Below, one piece after another: positions 43,030 to 54,603 of a stretch of 64,000 nt of DNA; position 1 is the stretch's first letter; every line of letters begins with the position of its first letter. The notes beneath the pieces were generated by a model. That model saw nothing but the letters and a program-made list of their open reading frames with translations. It made no database searches and was not told where the DNA came from. The DNA is taken from NCBI GenBank assembly GCA_001599975.1, contig BCIO01000005.1, positions 930,001 through 994,000 on the forward strand, in the 5' to 3' direction. The position numbers and the translations under genes were made by a program. The DNA is from Cystobasidiopsis lactophilus. Its lineage: Eukaryota > Basidiomycota > Agaricostilbomycetes > Agaricostilbales > Chionosphaeraceae.

Positions 43030-46000
43030 ATGGTCAAGTCCGCCGTCCTCGGTTTCCCTCGCATCGGTAGGTGCTCAGAACGAGCGAGAACGTTTTGAGG
43101 GTGGCCTGCGGGCTGGCTGCTGGCGTTCCCGCTGCTTCTGTTGCAGGCAGCCCAAGCTGACAGTGGACTGCTCTCGCAGGTGCATTCCGAGAGGTCAAGA
43201 AGGCCGTCGAGTCCTGTGAGCTTTGCTGGGCTGGCACGCGCGGAGGGAATTTTTGTGCTGAGCTGCTGCTGTCAAACAGACTGGGGCGACAAGATCTCGG
43301 CCGACGAGCTGCTCAAGGCCACCAAGGAGGTCCGATTGGCCAACTACAAGACGATCAAGGATGCCGGCGTCGACGTCGTGCCTTCGTGCGTTGCTTTGCG
43401 TTTTTTGGAGTCGAAATTTCATGCGCTGACCGGCGTCCGGTAAACAGCGGCGACTTCACCCTGTGTATGCCCCGTTGCCTTCTGATGATACACAAGCTTG
43501 TCTAACGAGAAGGGAGGTACAGACGACCACATTTTGGACTTGAGCGTCGCTCTCGGCACCATCCCCAAGAAGTACCTCGATGCCAACCTGTCCCCCTTGG
43601 ACCTGACCTTCGCCATGGGCCGTGGTCGCCAGCGAGACGGTGTTGATGTGCCAGCCCAGGAAATGCAAAGTGGGTGATACTACACGGCCCTGCGAGAGTG
43701 AAACTTGTCGCTGACTGTTGATGTTTTCCCTACAGAATGGTTCGACACCAACTACCACTACATTGTGCGTTGACTACCTCTAAGAGTGCTCATGTTCATC
43801 AATAGCTCAACTTCATGATTGAAATGCGCACAGGTCCCTGAGCTGTCCCCCTCGACCGAGTTCTCCTTGAACAAGACCGGCCCCAACAAGTACGTCGAGC
43901 AGTACAAGGAGGCCAAGGCCGCTGGCTTCGAGACCCGCCCCGTCATCACCGGCCCCATCACCTACCTCTTGATCGGCAAGCCGGCCACCGACGGCTCTGC
44001 CCCCGCCGACTTCAAGCCCTTGTCGCTCTTGGACAAGCTCGCCGAGTCCTACGTCCAGCTCTTGAAGGAGCTCAAGGAGGCCGGCGCCACCTCCGTCCAG
44101 ATTGACGAGGCCGCTTTGTGCATGGACACCACCTCTGGCTTGGCCACCGAGTACGAGAAGGTCTACGGCCAATTCGCCCAGGTCGGCCTTGACATCACCG
44201 TTGCCACTTGTGAGTTCGGTCGGCACTGTGTCCCTTACGAGACTGACTGTGTGCCAGACTTCGGCCGCGTCGAGAGCAACATCGACTTCCTCAAGAACCT
44301 GCCCATCGCTGCCCTGCACGTCGACCTCGACCGCGCTCCCCAGCAGCTCGAGCCCGTCCTGGCTGCCCTGAAGGGTACCAAGATCGCCCTGTCCGCTGGT
44401 GTCGTCTCCGGCCGCAACATCTGGAAGAACGACTTTGAGAACTCGATCGCTTTGGTCAAGAAGGCCATCGAGGCTCTCGGCGCCGACAACGTCGTGGTCG
44501 CCACCTCTTCCTCCCTCCTCCACACCCCCGTCACCTTGGCCAACGAGTCCAAGCTCAAGCCCGAGGAGAAGGACTGGTTCTCTTTCGCTACCGAGAAGGT
44601 CGCCGAGGTCGCCGTCATCGCCAAGGCCGTCTCCGGCGAGGAGGCCTCCGTCGCGAAGGAGCTCGAGGCCAACAAGGTCTCCATCAAGGCCCGCCGCGAC
44701 TTCGAGAAGAACTCGGACGACGCTGTCCGCACCCGTGTTGCTGGCATCACCGAGGAGATGTACAAGCGCCAGAACGAGTTCCCTGCCCGCCGCGCCGCCC
44801 AGGAGAAGGTCCAGCCTTTGCCCAAGTTCCCCACCACCACCATCGGCTCTTTCCCTGTGGGTTGCTGTCCTCTGAAGCATTGTTGTCTTTTTGCTTAGTT
44901 CCATTTGTTCGTCCCCACAGCAAACCAAGGAGATTCGTCAAGCCCGTGCCAAGTTCACCAAGGGCGAGATCACCGAGAAGGAGTACGACGACTTCATCGC
45001 CAAGGAGATCGATACCGTCGTCAAGTTCCAGGAGAAGGTCGGCCTCGACCTGCTGGTGCACGGCGAGCCCGAGCGCAACGACATGGTCCAATACTTCGGC
45101 GAGAAGCTCACCGGCTTTGTCTTCACCCAAAACGCCTGGGTCCAGAGCTACGGCTCCCGCTACGTCCGGTAGGTGGAGTCTGCCCCAATTCCGGTTGGAT
45201 ACACCTTAATTTGCTGGCTGTAGCCCTCCCATTGTCGTCTCTGACGTCTCCCGCCCCGAGCCCATGACCGTCCGCTGGTCATCGTACGCCCAGAAGCAGT
45301 CCAAGCTCCCCGTCAAGGGCATGCTTACTGGCCCCGTCACCATCTTGAACGTGCGTGGTTCCATTACAGCTGGCCCAATGACCTTGACTTTATTGGAATC
45401 CTCGCACAGTGGTCCTTCCCTCGCCAGGATGTCCCCAAGAGCGTCCAGGCCTTCCAGCTCGCTTTGGCTCTGCGCGACGAGGTTGTCGACTTGGAGACCG
45501 CCGGCATCTTCGCCATCCAGATGGACGAGCCCGCTATCCGCGAGGGTCTGCCCCTCCGCCAAAAGGACTGGGACGAGTACCTCACCTGGGCCGTCGATAC
45601 TTTCCGCCTGGCCACCGCCGGTGTCAAGGACGCCACCCAAACTCGTGCGTTCACTTCTTGCCTCTTAAATATGCGTCTGACGATCCCCTTCGCATTCGCG
45701 CAGACTCCCACTTCTGCTACTCCGACTTCAACTTGATCATGCCGGTGTGTTGCCTTTGCTTGCTTCGCGCTCAAAGTTCGGTTTCTGACTCTTTGTCCTC
45801 CAGCACATTGAGCGCCTCGACGCCGATGTCATCTCGATCGAGGCTTCCAAGAGCGCCCTCAAGGTCCTCGATGTCTGGAAGAAGAACGCCTACCCCCGCT
45901 GGTTGGGCCCCGGAACGTACGCACCTTTCGTTTTCTCACCGAGTGAAACCAATCCCAATGCTTCGCTTGTAGTTACGACATCCACAGCCCCCGCGTGCCG

Positions 46001-46236
46001 CCTCAGCAAGAGTTCCAAGACCGCATTGCGGCCATGCTCCAGCAGGTGCCCGCTGAGCTGCTCTTCATCAACCCTGATTGTGAGTCTCGCTTGCTACGTT
46101 ATTGCATGCCTCTAAGCATTCGCTCACACCCCTTTCCACAGGCGGCTTGAAGACTCGCGGCTGGAAGGAGACCGAGGCTGCCCTCACCAACTTGGTCGAG
46201 GCTGCCAAGTGGGCCCGCGAGACCTACAAGAACTAA
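43030..46236 (+). CDS. MET6: cobalamin-independent methionine synthase
   Basis: About 14 introns split a full-length family protein: [23 protein letters not shown], the repeated N-terminal barrel ([31 protein letters not shown]), the linker [18 protein letters not shown], then the catalytic barrel with [67 protein letters not shown] and NPDCGLKTRGW. His and Cys of HSHFCYS and NPDCGLK are zinc ligands. It transfers the methyl group of 5-methyl-tetrahydrofolate polyglutamate to homocysteine in the cytosol. Codon use is the most biased in the window (almost all C/G ends), a sign of high expression; this bias also creates long antisense open frames that are not genes. One exon is only 17 nt. Confidence 0.97.
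43448..43464 (+). other. 17-nt microexon of MET6
   Basis: Bounded by AACAG and GTATGC, the 17 bases complete PSGDFTLY when joined to the neighbouring exons; the family sequence at this position (VPSGDFTLYDH) confirms it. Confidence 0.8.
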
Positions 46237-46432
46237 ACACAACACCCCAAAATCGGCATGCCTTTAACTGGCCGCCACACACTCATTCATCATTCAACAG
46301 ATGTTCCACCATTGATACCCTACCCATTGATCAACGATACCTTCTGTTCGAGGATTCGGTTTTGTAGGGGCTTGCCGCCGGATTCGAGGTCAAACAACAA
46401 AAAGGGAGAAGATTTAACTCTTCAACGAGGCT

Positions 46433-48345
46433 TCAACAAGCTACGGTTCTTGCAATGTCAGCTCGTTTGTACTGACAACCTAACACTTCTGCTGTCGAAT
46501 ATTGGGAGCCCGGCTTCTTGCACAACCGACCTGCGATGTACAGCCCCTGTCGGTCAGCCCGGTCTCCGTTCGAAAACCATCTCTCAACTGTGGCCAGATT
46601 TGAGCAGGGGAAGCTTGCCTCGAGCAAAAGGAGCTTACCCAAGTCCTCAACTGGCATCGGCGCGTCTCGCAATTCCAAGAACAGGTCGACCTTGCTCGAA
46701 GGCGACCCCATTTTGATGATCTGAGCTTGCCATATTATCAATTAAATCCGGTGGATGTGAACGAGCCACTCTCACCTGGGCGTCAAAGGACTTTCCCACT
46801 GCAAATGAGCCCATGAGAGCCTGGAGGCCAAGCGCTTGGGCTCCACCCATTGTCGCAAGCCAGAGTGCTTTCTGCCAGGTCACCGCCAGCTCTTCGGGTG
46901 TGGACTTGGAGGAGCTGGCTTCCACGAAATGGTCTGTCCCACCATCAGCGACTCGGGCTGCTCGCGTGCGGCTGACAATGACGGCGTTTCGCGCCCCTGC
47001 GTATGATATGCACAGAGTGAATTGAAGTTAGAAGCCTGGGCGGGCCAAGCTCTTACCTGCGTTTGAGGACAGGTCGTAGCCTCCAGCACAATCCGCCCCC
47101 AACCCGGTCTTCACGCCTGCGGCCAGCGCTTCGACCAAAGCAAAGGGGCGTTCAGAGAAGTAAATATTGCTCAGTGGGCAATGGGCGATCGAAGAGCCGT
47201 ATTTAGCTATGGTGTCCAGCTCGGCAGGTTCGAGGTGTGTGCAATGAGCAAAGAGCGAGCGGTCAGTGACCAAACCGAACTACGCCCGCACTTTTAGGAC
47301 AGGCTTGGATTTGCTTATTCGGACGTACCTCTTGCAGCACATCAAGCTCACGCCGACCATTGAACAGCGATCTACTGAACTCGACCTCCTTCGCAGACTC
47401 GGAGAGGTGCGTTTGCAGTCGCGCGCCAGTGCTTTCGGAGATTTTGGCTAGACCTTTCAAAAGGGCAGCAGAGCATGTCGGAATGAATCGCGGCGTGATG
47501 ACGGGATGCACAAGAGCCAGGTGTGGCGGGCAGCCTTCCACCAGCTTCCGCATCTGCTGCACAAACAGCTCGGTATTGGCGAGGGCGACTTCCGTCGTTT
47601 CCACATAGTAGTCTGGGCTGTGAAAATCTGTGACAGCGGCTCTTAGCCCGGAGTGGGAAGGTCGAGCGCGAGCGACCTTGACCGACCCTGGCAGACTTTT
47701 CCGATCAGTCCTCGGATGCCGCCTTGCAAGCAGGCGTTGGCCAGAACCAAACTGAATTCCACAAAGTCAGGCATGCCACAGCTCCATTTAAACTGCATCA
47801 GCTTACTTCGAAGCGACCGCCTGTGTCCCGTGGAACAAGACGGCTCCGATGCCTTCTTCGATCAAGCGGGTCACCAGACGCTCGTAAAGAGCTTTTCCGA
47901 GACCATTCGGCTGGAGTGGGATCCGTTAGATGAGAGGCCAGAACAGCGAGAAGTTGTCTCACATCCAGATCAACGGAGTGTTCTGCTCGGTAGGTGTAGG
48001 ACATCAGCCACTCCATCAGCGGCTTGTCATATCCAATGCCCGTGTTCAGGTATTGAGGAGCCTATGCCACAGCGTCAAGCGAGTAGTGGGCATCACAAAG
48101 AGCAGACCAACGTGGAGATGGCAGTCGACAAATGCAGGGAGAATGAAGCTCTGCGAGTCAAGCTCGATGAAGGTGGATCCACCAGTCGAGTAAGAATCAG
48201 AGGCAATCTGCTGCAGGCGTAGATCGTCTCGCGGGCCAAAGAAAGCGATCCGGCCGTCTTCAGCCACCGAGAGCATGTAGTTCTCGCAGAAAGCGAGACT
48301 GCCATCTTCTTGGGGGTCGACAAAGAGGCCAACGAAAGTCTGCAT
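46433..48345 (-). CDS. GUD1: guanine deaminase
   Basis: The N-terminus, MQTFVGLFVDPQEDG, matches the start of yeast Gud1 after its short leader. Amidohydrolase metal motifs follow in order: LPAFVDCHLHV (HxH), a TTEVALANTELFVQQ helix, TPRFIPTCS, LQTHLSESAKEV (His), LFAHCTHLEPAEL (His) and GLGADCAGGYD (Asp), then ATMGGAQALGL, KSFDAQ and the C-terminal ERWFSNGDRADRQGLYIAGR. The enzyme converts guanine to xanthine in purine salvage or catabolism. About ten introns. In-frame sequence upstream of 48345 lacks an ATG, and the family start supports 48345. Divergent from the plus-strand dehydrogenase at 48610, 264 bp away. Confidence 0.92.
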
Positions 48346-48609
48346 GTTATATTTCGTGTGGCAAAGCTTAGCAATTGCGAAGGTCTGGGGACGAATCGGC
48401 CGTCTGAGTCTGAGAGCATGAGCGCCGGCGAACGGGAGCCTTCGAACGCCATTGTATCTCTCAAGCTCCAATTCATCTCAAACGCGAGTTACAAGCGCAC
48501 CGGTGGAGTGGCAGCTGGCCGGAGCAAGATCTCATCTAAATCGCATCGAGAGCTGGTGACGCAGGAGCGATGCCCAGGTGCCCCATGCCGACCTTTCTCC
48601 CAATCAACC

Positions 48610-49628
48610 ATGTCTGTAGCAGTTATACAAGGATCTTCGAGGTATATATAAGTCAAAGTGAACGTCAACCGGGGCTGACAGCAAGCAATAGCGGCATCGG
48701 CCGGCAGTTCGCCAAGCTGCTGCTCTCGAACACCAAGCTCAATATTGTCGCCACTTCTCGAAAGCCTGACGAGGCTAAAAAGAACATCCTCGAAGGACTT
48801 AGGGATGTCGACGGCGGTCGATTGACCACACTGGAGGTTGATGTTGAACGGGAGGACTCGATCGCCGCTGCAGCTCAAGATGTCAAGAAGAAGTACGGCG
48901 AGGACTCCTTGCGATTTTTGGTGAATGTGTCTGGAGTGGTGAGTGATACGGGTGCCGATAGGGCCATTGAGTCGTCTGAGCAGGCGTTCTTCAGCTCCAA
49001 CCAGAAAAGCGAGTCGAGCAAGTCGAGCAGGCAGAACTCCTACGAACTTTTCAGATCAACACATTTGGACATCTGTTGACCTACAAGCACTTTGTTCCGC
49101 TCTTACCGTCGAAGAAGGATGCCACTTCGTCGCAGGATGACAATCCTGCATCGCCATACATCCGGCCTGGCTTGTCGGTCTTAGCCAGCATGTCGGCACG
49201 AGTTGGCAGCATCGAGGACAATAAAGCGGGAGGCTGGTATAGCTACCGCAGCTCTAAGGCAGCCGTCAACCAGATCGTGGCTAGCTTGAACTTGGAGCTG
49301 CGCCGACGCGCGGCAGCCCCGACCATTGTTCTTGCCTTACACCCTGGCACAACTGCGGGAACGGAGATTTCGAAGGGATTTGTTAAAGATGAAGACGTGG
49401 GTCGCCCTTAGGTCTGGCCTTTCGCGACAGGAATTTGATTTGGTGTACAGGTCAACAAGAAACGCGGAACTCATGATCCAGAGACAGCAGTCAAGCATGT
49501 GAGTGGGAAATCTCAGAGTAGTGCAACTGGAGCTAACGGCGTTGTAGCTGCTCGACGTCATCAGCAAGCAAGGTCCGGACGATGGTGGCAAATTTCTGGC
49601 CTGGGACGGAGACACGATTCCTTGGTAG
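48610..49628 (+). CDS. short-chain dehydrogenase/reductase (C-factor-like)
   Basis: MSVAVIQGSS joins after an intron to SGIGRQFAKLLL, giving the TGxxxGIG nucleotide-binding turn in GSSSGIG form. Then LNIVATSRKPDEAKK, TTLEVDVERED, FLVNVSGV (NxSG for the usual NNAG), FQINTFGHLLTYKHF, LSVLASMSARVGS, and the catalytic YRSSKAAV (YxxxK), ending LALHPGTT and FLAWDGDTIPW. The ending with HPG and FxxxDG is that of the Myxococcus CsgA/C-factor-like SDRs found widely in fungi. NAD(P)H-dependent oxidoreductase; substrate unknown. Three introns. It converges with a second SDR on the minus strand (49757-50663), of a different subfamily. Confidence 0.85.
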
Positions 49629-49756
49629 TTGGGAGCACAACAGGAAACATCAGAGGGACAGAAGCAAATGCATTCGACAAGAAGTGCAGGTCCCAATCTA
49701 CCATCTGTCGACACCAAAATCAACCATGTCTGAGTGCAGCAAGAAGATCAGGCGGC

Positions 49757-50663
49757 TCACATGTACGATCCGCCATGAAAGCCTTTGAAAAGGTCTCCAG
49801 ATTCGAGCTCGTATTTGTCTATGGTGTCAAGCATGCTGTGGACCGAGTAGTCAAGCTCTTGCATGGCGTCTGGCCCGCCCATGTCGGTCTAGATGTACGG
49901 GCACTGCATTTCAGCGCGTTCATCAATCATGCTAGATGAGACTGACCTTGACCCAGCCTGGAGACATCATGATGACACAAATGCCTTTCGGGTTGAGTTC
50001 CTGCGATGGCAGTCAGCACTTTCAGCCTGATTTCCGCAGACCGAATAAAAGGTCGCCTCACGAGCGCATATTGAACCCCGAGCATGTTTCTCGCTGTCTT
50101 GGAGATGCAGTACCCGGCAGCTGGCATGTAGTCGAGACCAAGCCTCGGCTTCGTGACTTCAGCTATGTCTTTCGCCATGCCCATGGAGCTGAGGATGGCG
50201 GTGATGATGCACAGGAAAGGCTTCTTGGCTTTTGACTTGAGGAGGAAAGGAACGAAGGCGTTCAGAGCAATCATGGTGCCGACGACATTGACGTCCAAGT
50301 TCTTCTTCAGGTCCTCGATCGGAAACTCGAACACCTGAGCATGCCCCGCTGAGACTCCCGCGACCATGAATATGGAGTCCAGGGATTCAGTCTTGGTGGC
50401 CAACTCTGCCGCCGCCGCCTGCTCTATTGCCGTCAGCATTGTTGGCGTCTCCCGTGGCCAAGGGAGCCCACCTTGACTGCCGCTACGTCCGTCACGTCCA
50501 TGCACAGAAAGGACACCTTGTCATTTCCCTTGTACGACTTGACGCTGTCGATATCCAAACCGCGAACGGTGGCAAAAATGCGATCCTGAGGATAGCGCCC
50601 GGCGAGCTGCTTGACGAACTCCGCCCCAATGCCCCTTGAAGCGCCAATCACCAAATGCGCCAT
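49757..50663 (-). CDS. short-chain dehydrogenase/reductase
   Basis: Starts MAHLVIGASRGIGAEFVKQL (GxxxGIG turn), then IFATVRGLDID, FLCMDVTDVAAVK, DSIFMVAGVSAG (NAG-type strand with VAG), LDVNVVGTMIALNAFVPFL, CIITAILSSMG, and the catalytic YCISKTARN (YxxxK), then after introns LNPKGICVIMMSPGWVKTDM. All SDR landmarks are present, with length near 270 residues. It is similar in layout to the facing SDR but not a close copy, so this is not a recent inverted duplication. Three introns, two with short GTGGGC/GTGAGA donors. Substrate unknown. Confidence 0.85.
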
Positions 50664-51078
50664 TGGATGAACCTTCGAGTTTGAAGTCGATCAACAAGGG
50701 GAGCAAGGGTTGAAACGATTCCTCAGAATGTCTTTGCCCAGCGAGAGAGCGAACAAAAGAGGGCACTGAACAAAAGGGAATCCCAGCAGGCCGAGTCTAG
50801 AGCGATTCATTGCATCCGACGCGCATGGACGTGATGTTAGGAGGCTCAAAGGGCAAAGGCAAGGCAAGATGGGCAGATGAATGCCCTCGCTCGTGCTTCC
50901 ACTCGCAGACGCGGTGAGAAGGCCGCGAAATGCGCGCCGCTCGTTGTTGAGCCAAAGCAACATGCAACTTGAGGTCATTATGAAGAATATAAAGCAACGT
51001 TGCAGGCAAGGAGGATCTGATAAATGGAGTGCATATGGAGGTAAAGCTTTCCCTCGGTGGCCGGCCGGACGCGACGCT
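50664..51078. other. spacer between SDR gene and BFR1
   Basis: 415 bp. Frames here are extensions of shadows. It should carry the BFR1 3' untranslated region and the SDR promoter. Confidence 0.45.
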
Positions 51079-53253
51079 TCACTCTGCAGTCGTAGCCTCC
51101 GTCTCGGCGGTGGCCTCTGCCTCCTCAGTGGTAGAGGCCTCCTCCGCCAAAGCCTTCTCGTCGCCGTTGAGGCCCTCGGCCTCGCCGTTGCTGAGCTTGG
51201 GCTCTTCAGCATCGGCGACGGTGTCGTCCACCTCGGCGTTGGTGGCGGCGGGCGCGCCTTCCTCGGTGGTCGTGGGCTCGGCCTCTTCGCGAGCGGCAGT
51301 GGGAGCAGCAGCGGCGGCTGGCTTTTTAGTATCGGCGGCAGAAGCGGCCTTGGCGATCTTGCGCTTGACGGCCTCGATCCGCTCCTGCGTGGTCTTCTCC
51401 TGCAATTTCCGATAGAAGGACTTATTAATAACTGACCAAATTTGTGGAATGGATCCATCAAACTCACCTGGTTGTCCAGGTAGTATTGCTTCTTGGCTTG
51501 GAGGGCCTCGATAGTGCCGGGAATGTCGCTTTGAGACATGGGGGTCGGGATGCCCATTTGCAGCAAGGCGGATAGGGTGGTCATGGGCAGCTGGAGGGAC
51601 TGCGAAGTGGGGGTGGCCGCTCCGTCCTCCTCAGCGGCAGCGGCGCCATTGGTCTTTGCCGCCACCCCGCCCTTCTTGCCGCCCTTCTTGCCCTTTTTGC
51701 CACCGACAAAGTAGGCCTCCTCGTCCTCGCCCTTCTTCTTCAAGGCGGTGGCACCTTCAGGCAAGGCGTTCTCGATCTTGCGCAGGTCCAAGGCCGGCAG
51801 CTTGGAAGAGGCCGACGAGGCCAGGCCGAGGGTGGGGGTGGCCACACCGGACGAGGCCTTGGCGCCGCCCTTGGTGAAGTAGTCTATCAGGTTCTTGCAG
51901 TCCTCGATCTCGTTGCCGTAAGCGGGGTGCGAGGCCTCCTCCAGCAGGCGGTCGTTGATGTCTTTCCGCTTGGCCTCCTCGTACGCCGACTTCTCGGCTC
52001 GCTGCTTCTCAATTCGGCGGGTGCGCTCCTCGTTGATCTTTTGGTCTGTACAGGCGACCAAACCCCCAATGAGAAAACCTGCAGAGTCTCATATGAAGCA
52101 GCCACACGCACAGTATGCATCGTTGGCAGCCTTGTTGGCGGCCTGGAGAGCCTTCCGTTGAGTGTATTGGTCGTCGATGAGCTTCTTGAGCCGGTCGCGC
52201 TCCTCGTAGAGCTTGTTGCGGCCCTTTTGGGACTCATCGTACTTTGAGTTGAGGCCGTCGAGCTGCTCCTTGAGCGAGTTGAACTTGTCCGACGCCGCTT
52301 TGGCCTCCGGGTCGTCCAGCTTGGCCTTGATCTCCTCGATGGCCTTGCGGTCGGCCTCGATGGCCTCTTGCTGGCCGGTGAAGCCTTCAACGGTCCGGCG
52401 CATCTTCTTTAGCCTGTGCACAGAACCGACACCGCATACTCAGAAATTGGCGCATCAGGTAGCAAGAACTGGCACGCACGATCCAATCTCGTTAAGCGCC
52501 TTGCGCTCGTCGACCAGCTTCATCGAGCCCGACTCGACCTGGCGCTCGAGCGACTTGACTTGGGCGTCGACCTCGGCGACCGTCTTGAACGGGAACTTTG
52601 CTTTTGCCGAGTTGAGCTCCTTGACCTGTTTGCAATTCCCCCCAGAGTGAGCCAATGATGTTCAATAGGCCAAGTGTGTAGGCAAACAAACCTTGTCAGA
52701 GACCCGGTTCTGAAGCGACTTCATCTCGTCCAGCGTCTTGCCGCGGTTCGACTTGAGGCCAGCCTGGGCGTCCTTGAGGCCGTTGAGCTCGGCGCGGAGC
52801 TTGGTGCGCTCCTCAAAGATGGGCCCGCCCTTCGGGTCGCTAGCCGAAATCTTCTTCTTCAGCTCGTCCTGTTGCCACACCAGCTCAATGTTGTGTACAT
52901 GGCGCATAAAGACAGGACCAAGGACAGACCTGGGACAGCTTGAGCTTATTGATTTGAGCGTCAATTTCCGCAATGGCCGCATCATGCGCCCTGTGTTGGC
53001 TTGCTTAGCCCTGGAACCCCAGTCACTGCGCAGTGGGCATGCTCACGCCTTGTCTGGCTTCCCCGAAGTGGACGCAGCAGGCGCCGCAGCAGCCGAAGTG
53101 GGAGCGGCCACCTTCTTGTCGAACGAAGCAACGGCGGCTCCTGCTCCAGCCTTGCGCGGCTTGGTAGACGGCGCCGCGCCTTTTGCCTCTTTCAACTCCC
53201 GTCCATCCACACGTTCACAGCTCTAAGTGCTCACCAGGGACGACCCGCGACAT
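51079..53253 (-). CDS. BFR1: Bfr1-like coiled-coil mRNP/ER protein
   Basis: After a short first exon (MSRVVP) come APSTKPRKAGAGAA, then long heptad stretches: EIDAQINKLKLSQDELKKKI, RTKLRAELNGLKDAQAGLKS, EVDAQVKSLERQVESGSMKL, EEIKAKLDDPEAKAASDKF, YEERDRLKKLIDDQYTQRKA, EERTRRIEKQRAEKSAYEE, then YGNEIEDCKNLIDYFTK, the conserved end of the Bfr1 core. The C-terminus has low-complexity Lys/Gly and Ala/Glu regions. Bfr1 binds polysomes and mRNPs at the ER and influences P-bodies and nuclear segregation. Seven or so introns. The MSRVVP exon was joined through a GTGAGC donor and an AAAAG acceptor that keep frame; a different first exon is possible. Confidence 0.85.
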
Positions 53254-53656
53254 GATTAGATTAGGGAATTAAAAAAATCGGCCAACAACGACGCAGCTGG
53301 ACGAGGTCCAAGAAAATTCAGGCGGGTCGGGTGGGCATCAGGAAGCCGTTGTGGGATCGGCAGACCACTTTATCACCAGCTTAATGCATTGCAGAATGGA
53401 CTAAGGGGAGTTCTATGGGTGCTCGCATGGTCTTGAAGGAGTCACTACTCAGGCGGCGGAGGTCGAGCTGGCTTCCGCCCAGCGGGTGGCAAATGTCGAC
53501 GGTCAGGTCGGCCTGAGCAGCCACGCAGAGCGTCTTGCTCATTTTTGAAGTCTTATAGCACCAAGCTCGCAGGGGTACGGGTCGAACTCTGCAAACAGCA
53601 AAATCAAAGAGAGGAAAACATCGTTGCATTCTGAGGTAGTTCTGAGGTCTGCAGGT
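53254..53656 (-). other. spacer with a 53-codon GC3-rich minus-strand frame
   Basis: Within it the minus-strand frame 53542-53381 (MSKTLCVAAQADLTVDICHP, ending LVHSAMH) has third positions like the neighbouring genes. It may be a small gene or the last exon of the gene upstream. No family recognised. Confidence 0.3.
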
Positions 53657-54603
53657 CTAGGAAGCTCTCTGGAAAACGTCGGCGCCCCTGCCAGCCATCA
53701 CATCTGCCACGATGTTGTCCATGTTGCCAACAATTTTGCGGTCGGCAACTTGAATTCGGTGACCTTTAGGTACTAGGATTTCCTTCCTTTTGAGCTCGGA
53801 GCTGGCCGTGCACAAACTAAGCAAAATCAGAACACACCTGGCAACAAGAACGTGTTGTTGCCAATGATTTCTTTCCTCTCCAGTGGAAGGGCCCAGGGCT
53901 CCGATGGAACACTCGTGTAGGCCAACGTCACAGCAACGTTGCACACCTGGTCATGCTGGCGAGGATTGCTGGCGTAGCCGTCTGACAAAACTATTCAGCA
54001 ACGTCCCGCTCGGTGGCGTCGTTGGGTTAAATAGCTCACGGCGATCGACTTCGGTCTGAAAAGGAAAATCAACTGCAGCCCATCCATGGCCGAGGTGTCC
54101 TCTGAACGACCAATGTTGGAAATGGCAGCCGTTGGTGAAGTCCTCATACTCGTCGCGCGCGACGTGCTGAAACACCCCTCCCAAGCGGTCCAGCTTGCGG
54201 AGATGAGATTTGGTAAATTTGATGAGCTTGCCGGCTTCATTGGGAACACTGTGCTTGTTCACGACGGTATCCAAGCCGTTGAGATGACGGTGCTGGAAGT
54301 CGAAGTCGAGTCTAAAACCGAGGCGGTGGATAATGTGGTTTTCGTCGGCACGGTCGAGGGGAAGTTCTAGACCATCGAGCGAGAACAAGAGTCGGATGTA
54401 GTACTCCTGGCTGGCATTGTCTCGGTGCAAGAACAGCTGCCGAATGGTAGAGGCTGCTGGGATTCCCTCCAAGGTTGCGAGCTCCGCCATCTGTATTCTC
54501 CAGTGAGCGACCTTGGCAACGTTAAGATTTGAGAAGGTAATCGTACGGTAGGCTCTCGATGTTCGCTCAGCATGTTCATGGCGAGGCTTTGTAATGCAGC
54601 CAA
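53657..54603 (-). CDS. unidentified gene, 3' part supported
   Basis: A clearly biased minus-strand reading runs LQSLAMNMLSEHREPT, then (after an intron at about 54549-54491) MAELATLEGIPAASTIRQLF, YYIRLLFSLDGLELPLDR, NHIIHRLGFRLDFDFQHRHL, HVARDEYEDFTNGCHFQHWS, and after further introns VCNVAVTLAYTSVPSEPWAL and KEILVPKGHRIQVADRKIVG, ending ADVFQRAS. D, H, N and F codons almost all end in C, which makes coding likely. Histidines are frequent. Earlier exons probably lie between 54.6 and 55.3 kb but I could not assemble them. I do not recognise the family. Confidence 0.4.

Noticed and set aside
43813-44928. 371-codon antisense open frame across MET6
   Set aside because: MET6 codons almost always end in C or G, so stop codons are depleted in the antisense frame in register. 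The predicted protein is Leu/Gly/Val-rich with no motif, and the sense strand is a certain gene.
48610-50663. Facing SDR genes as a recent inverted duplication
   Set aside because: They share only the general SDR motifs; cofactor turn, active-site context and C-terminal ends differ, so they belong to different subfamilies.
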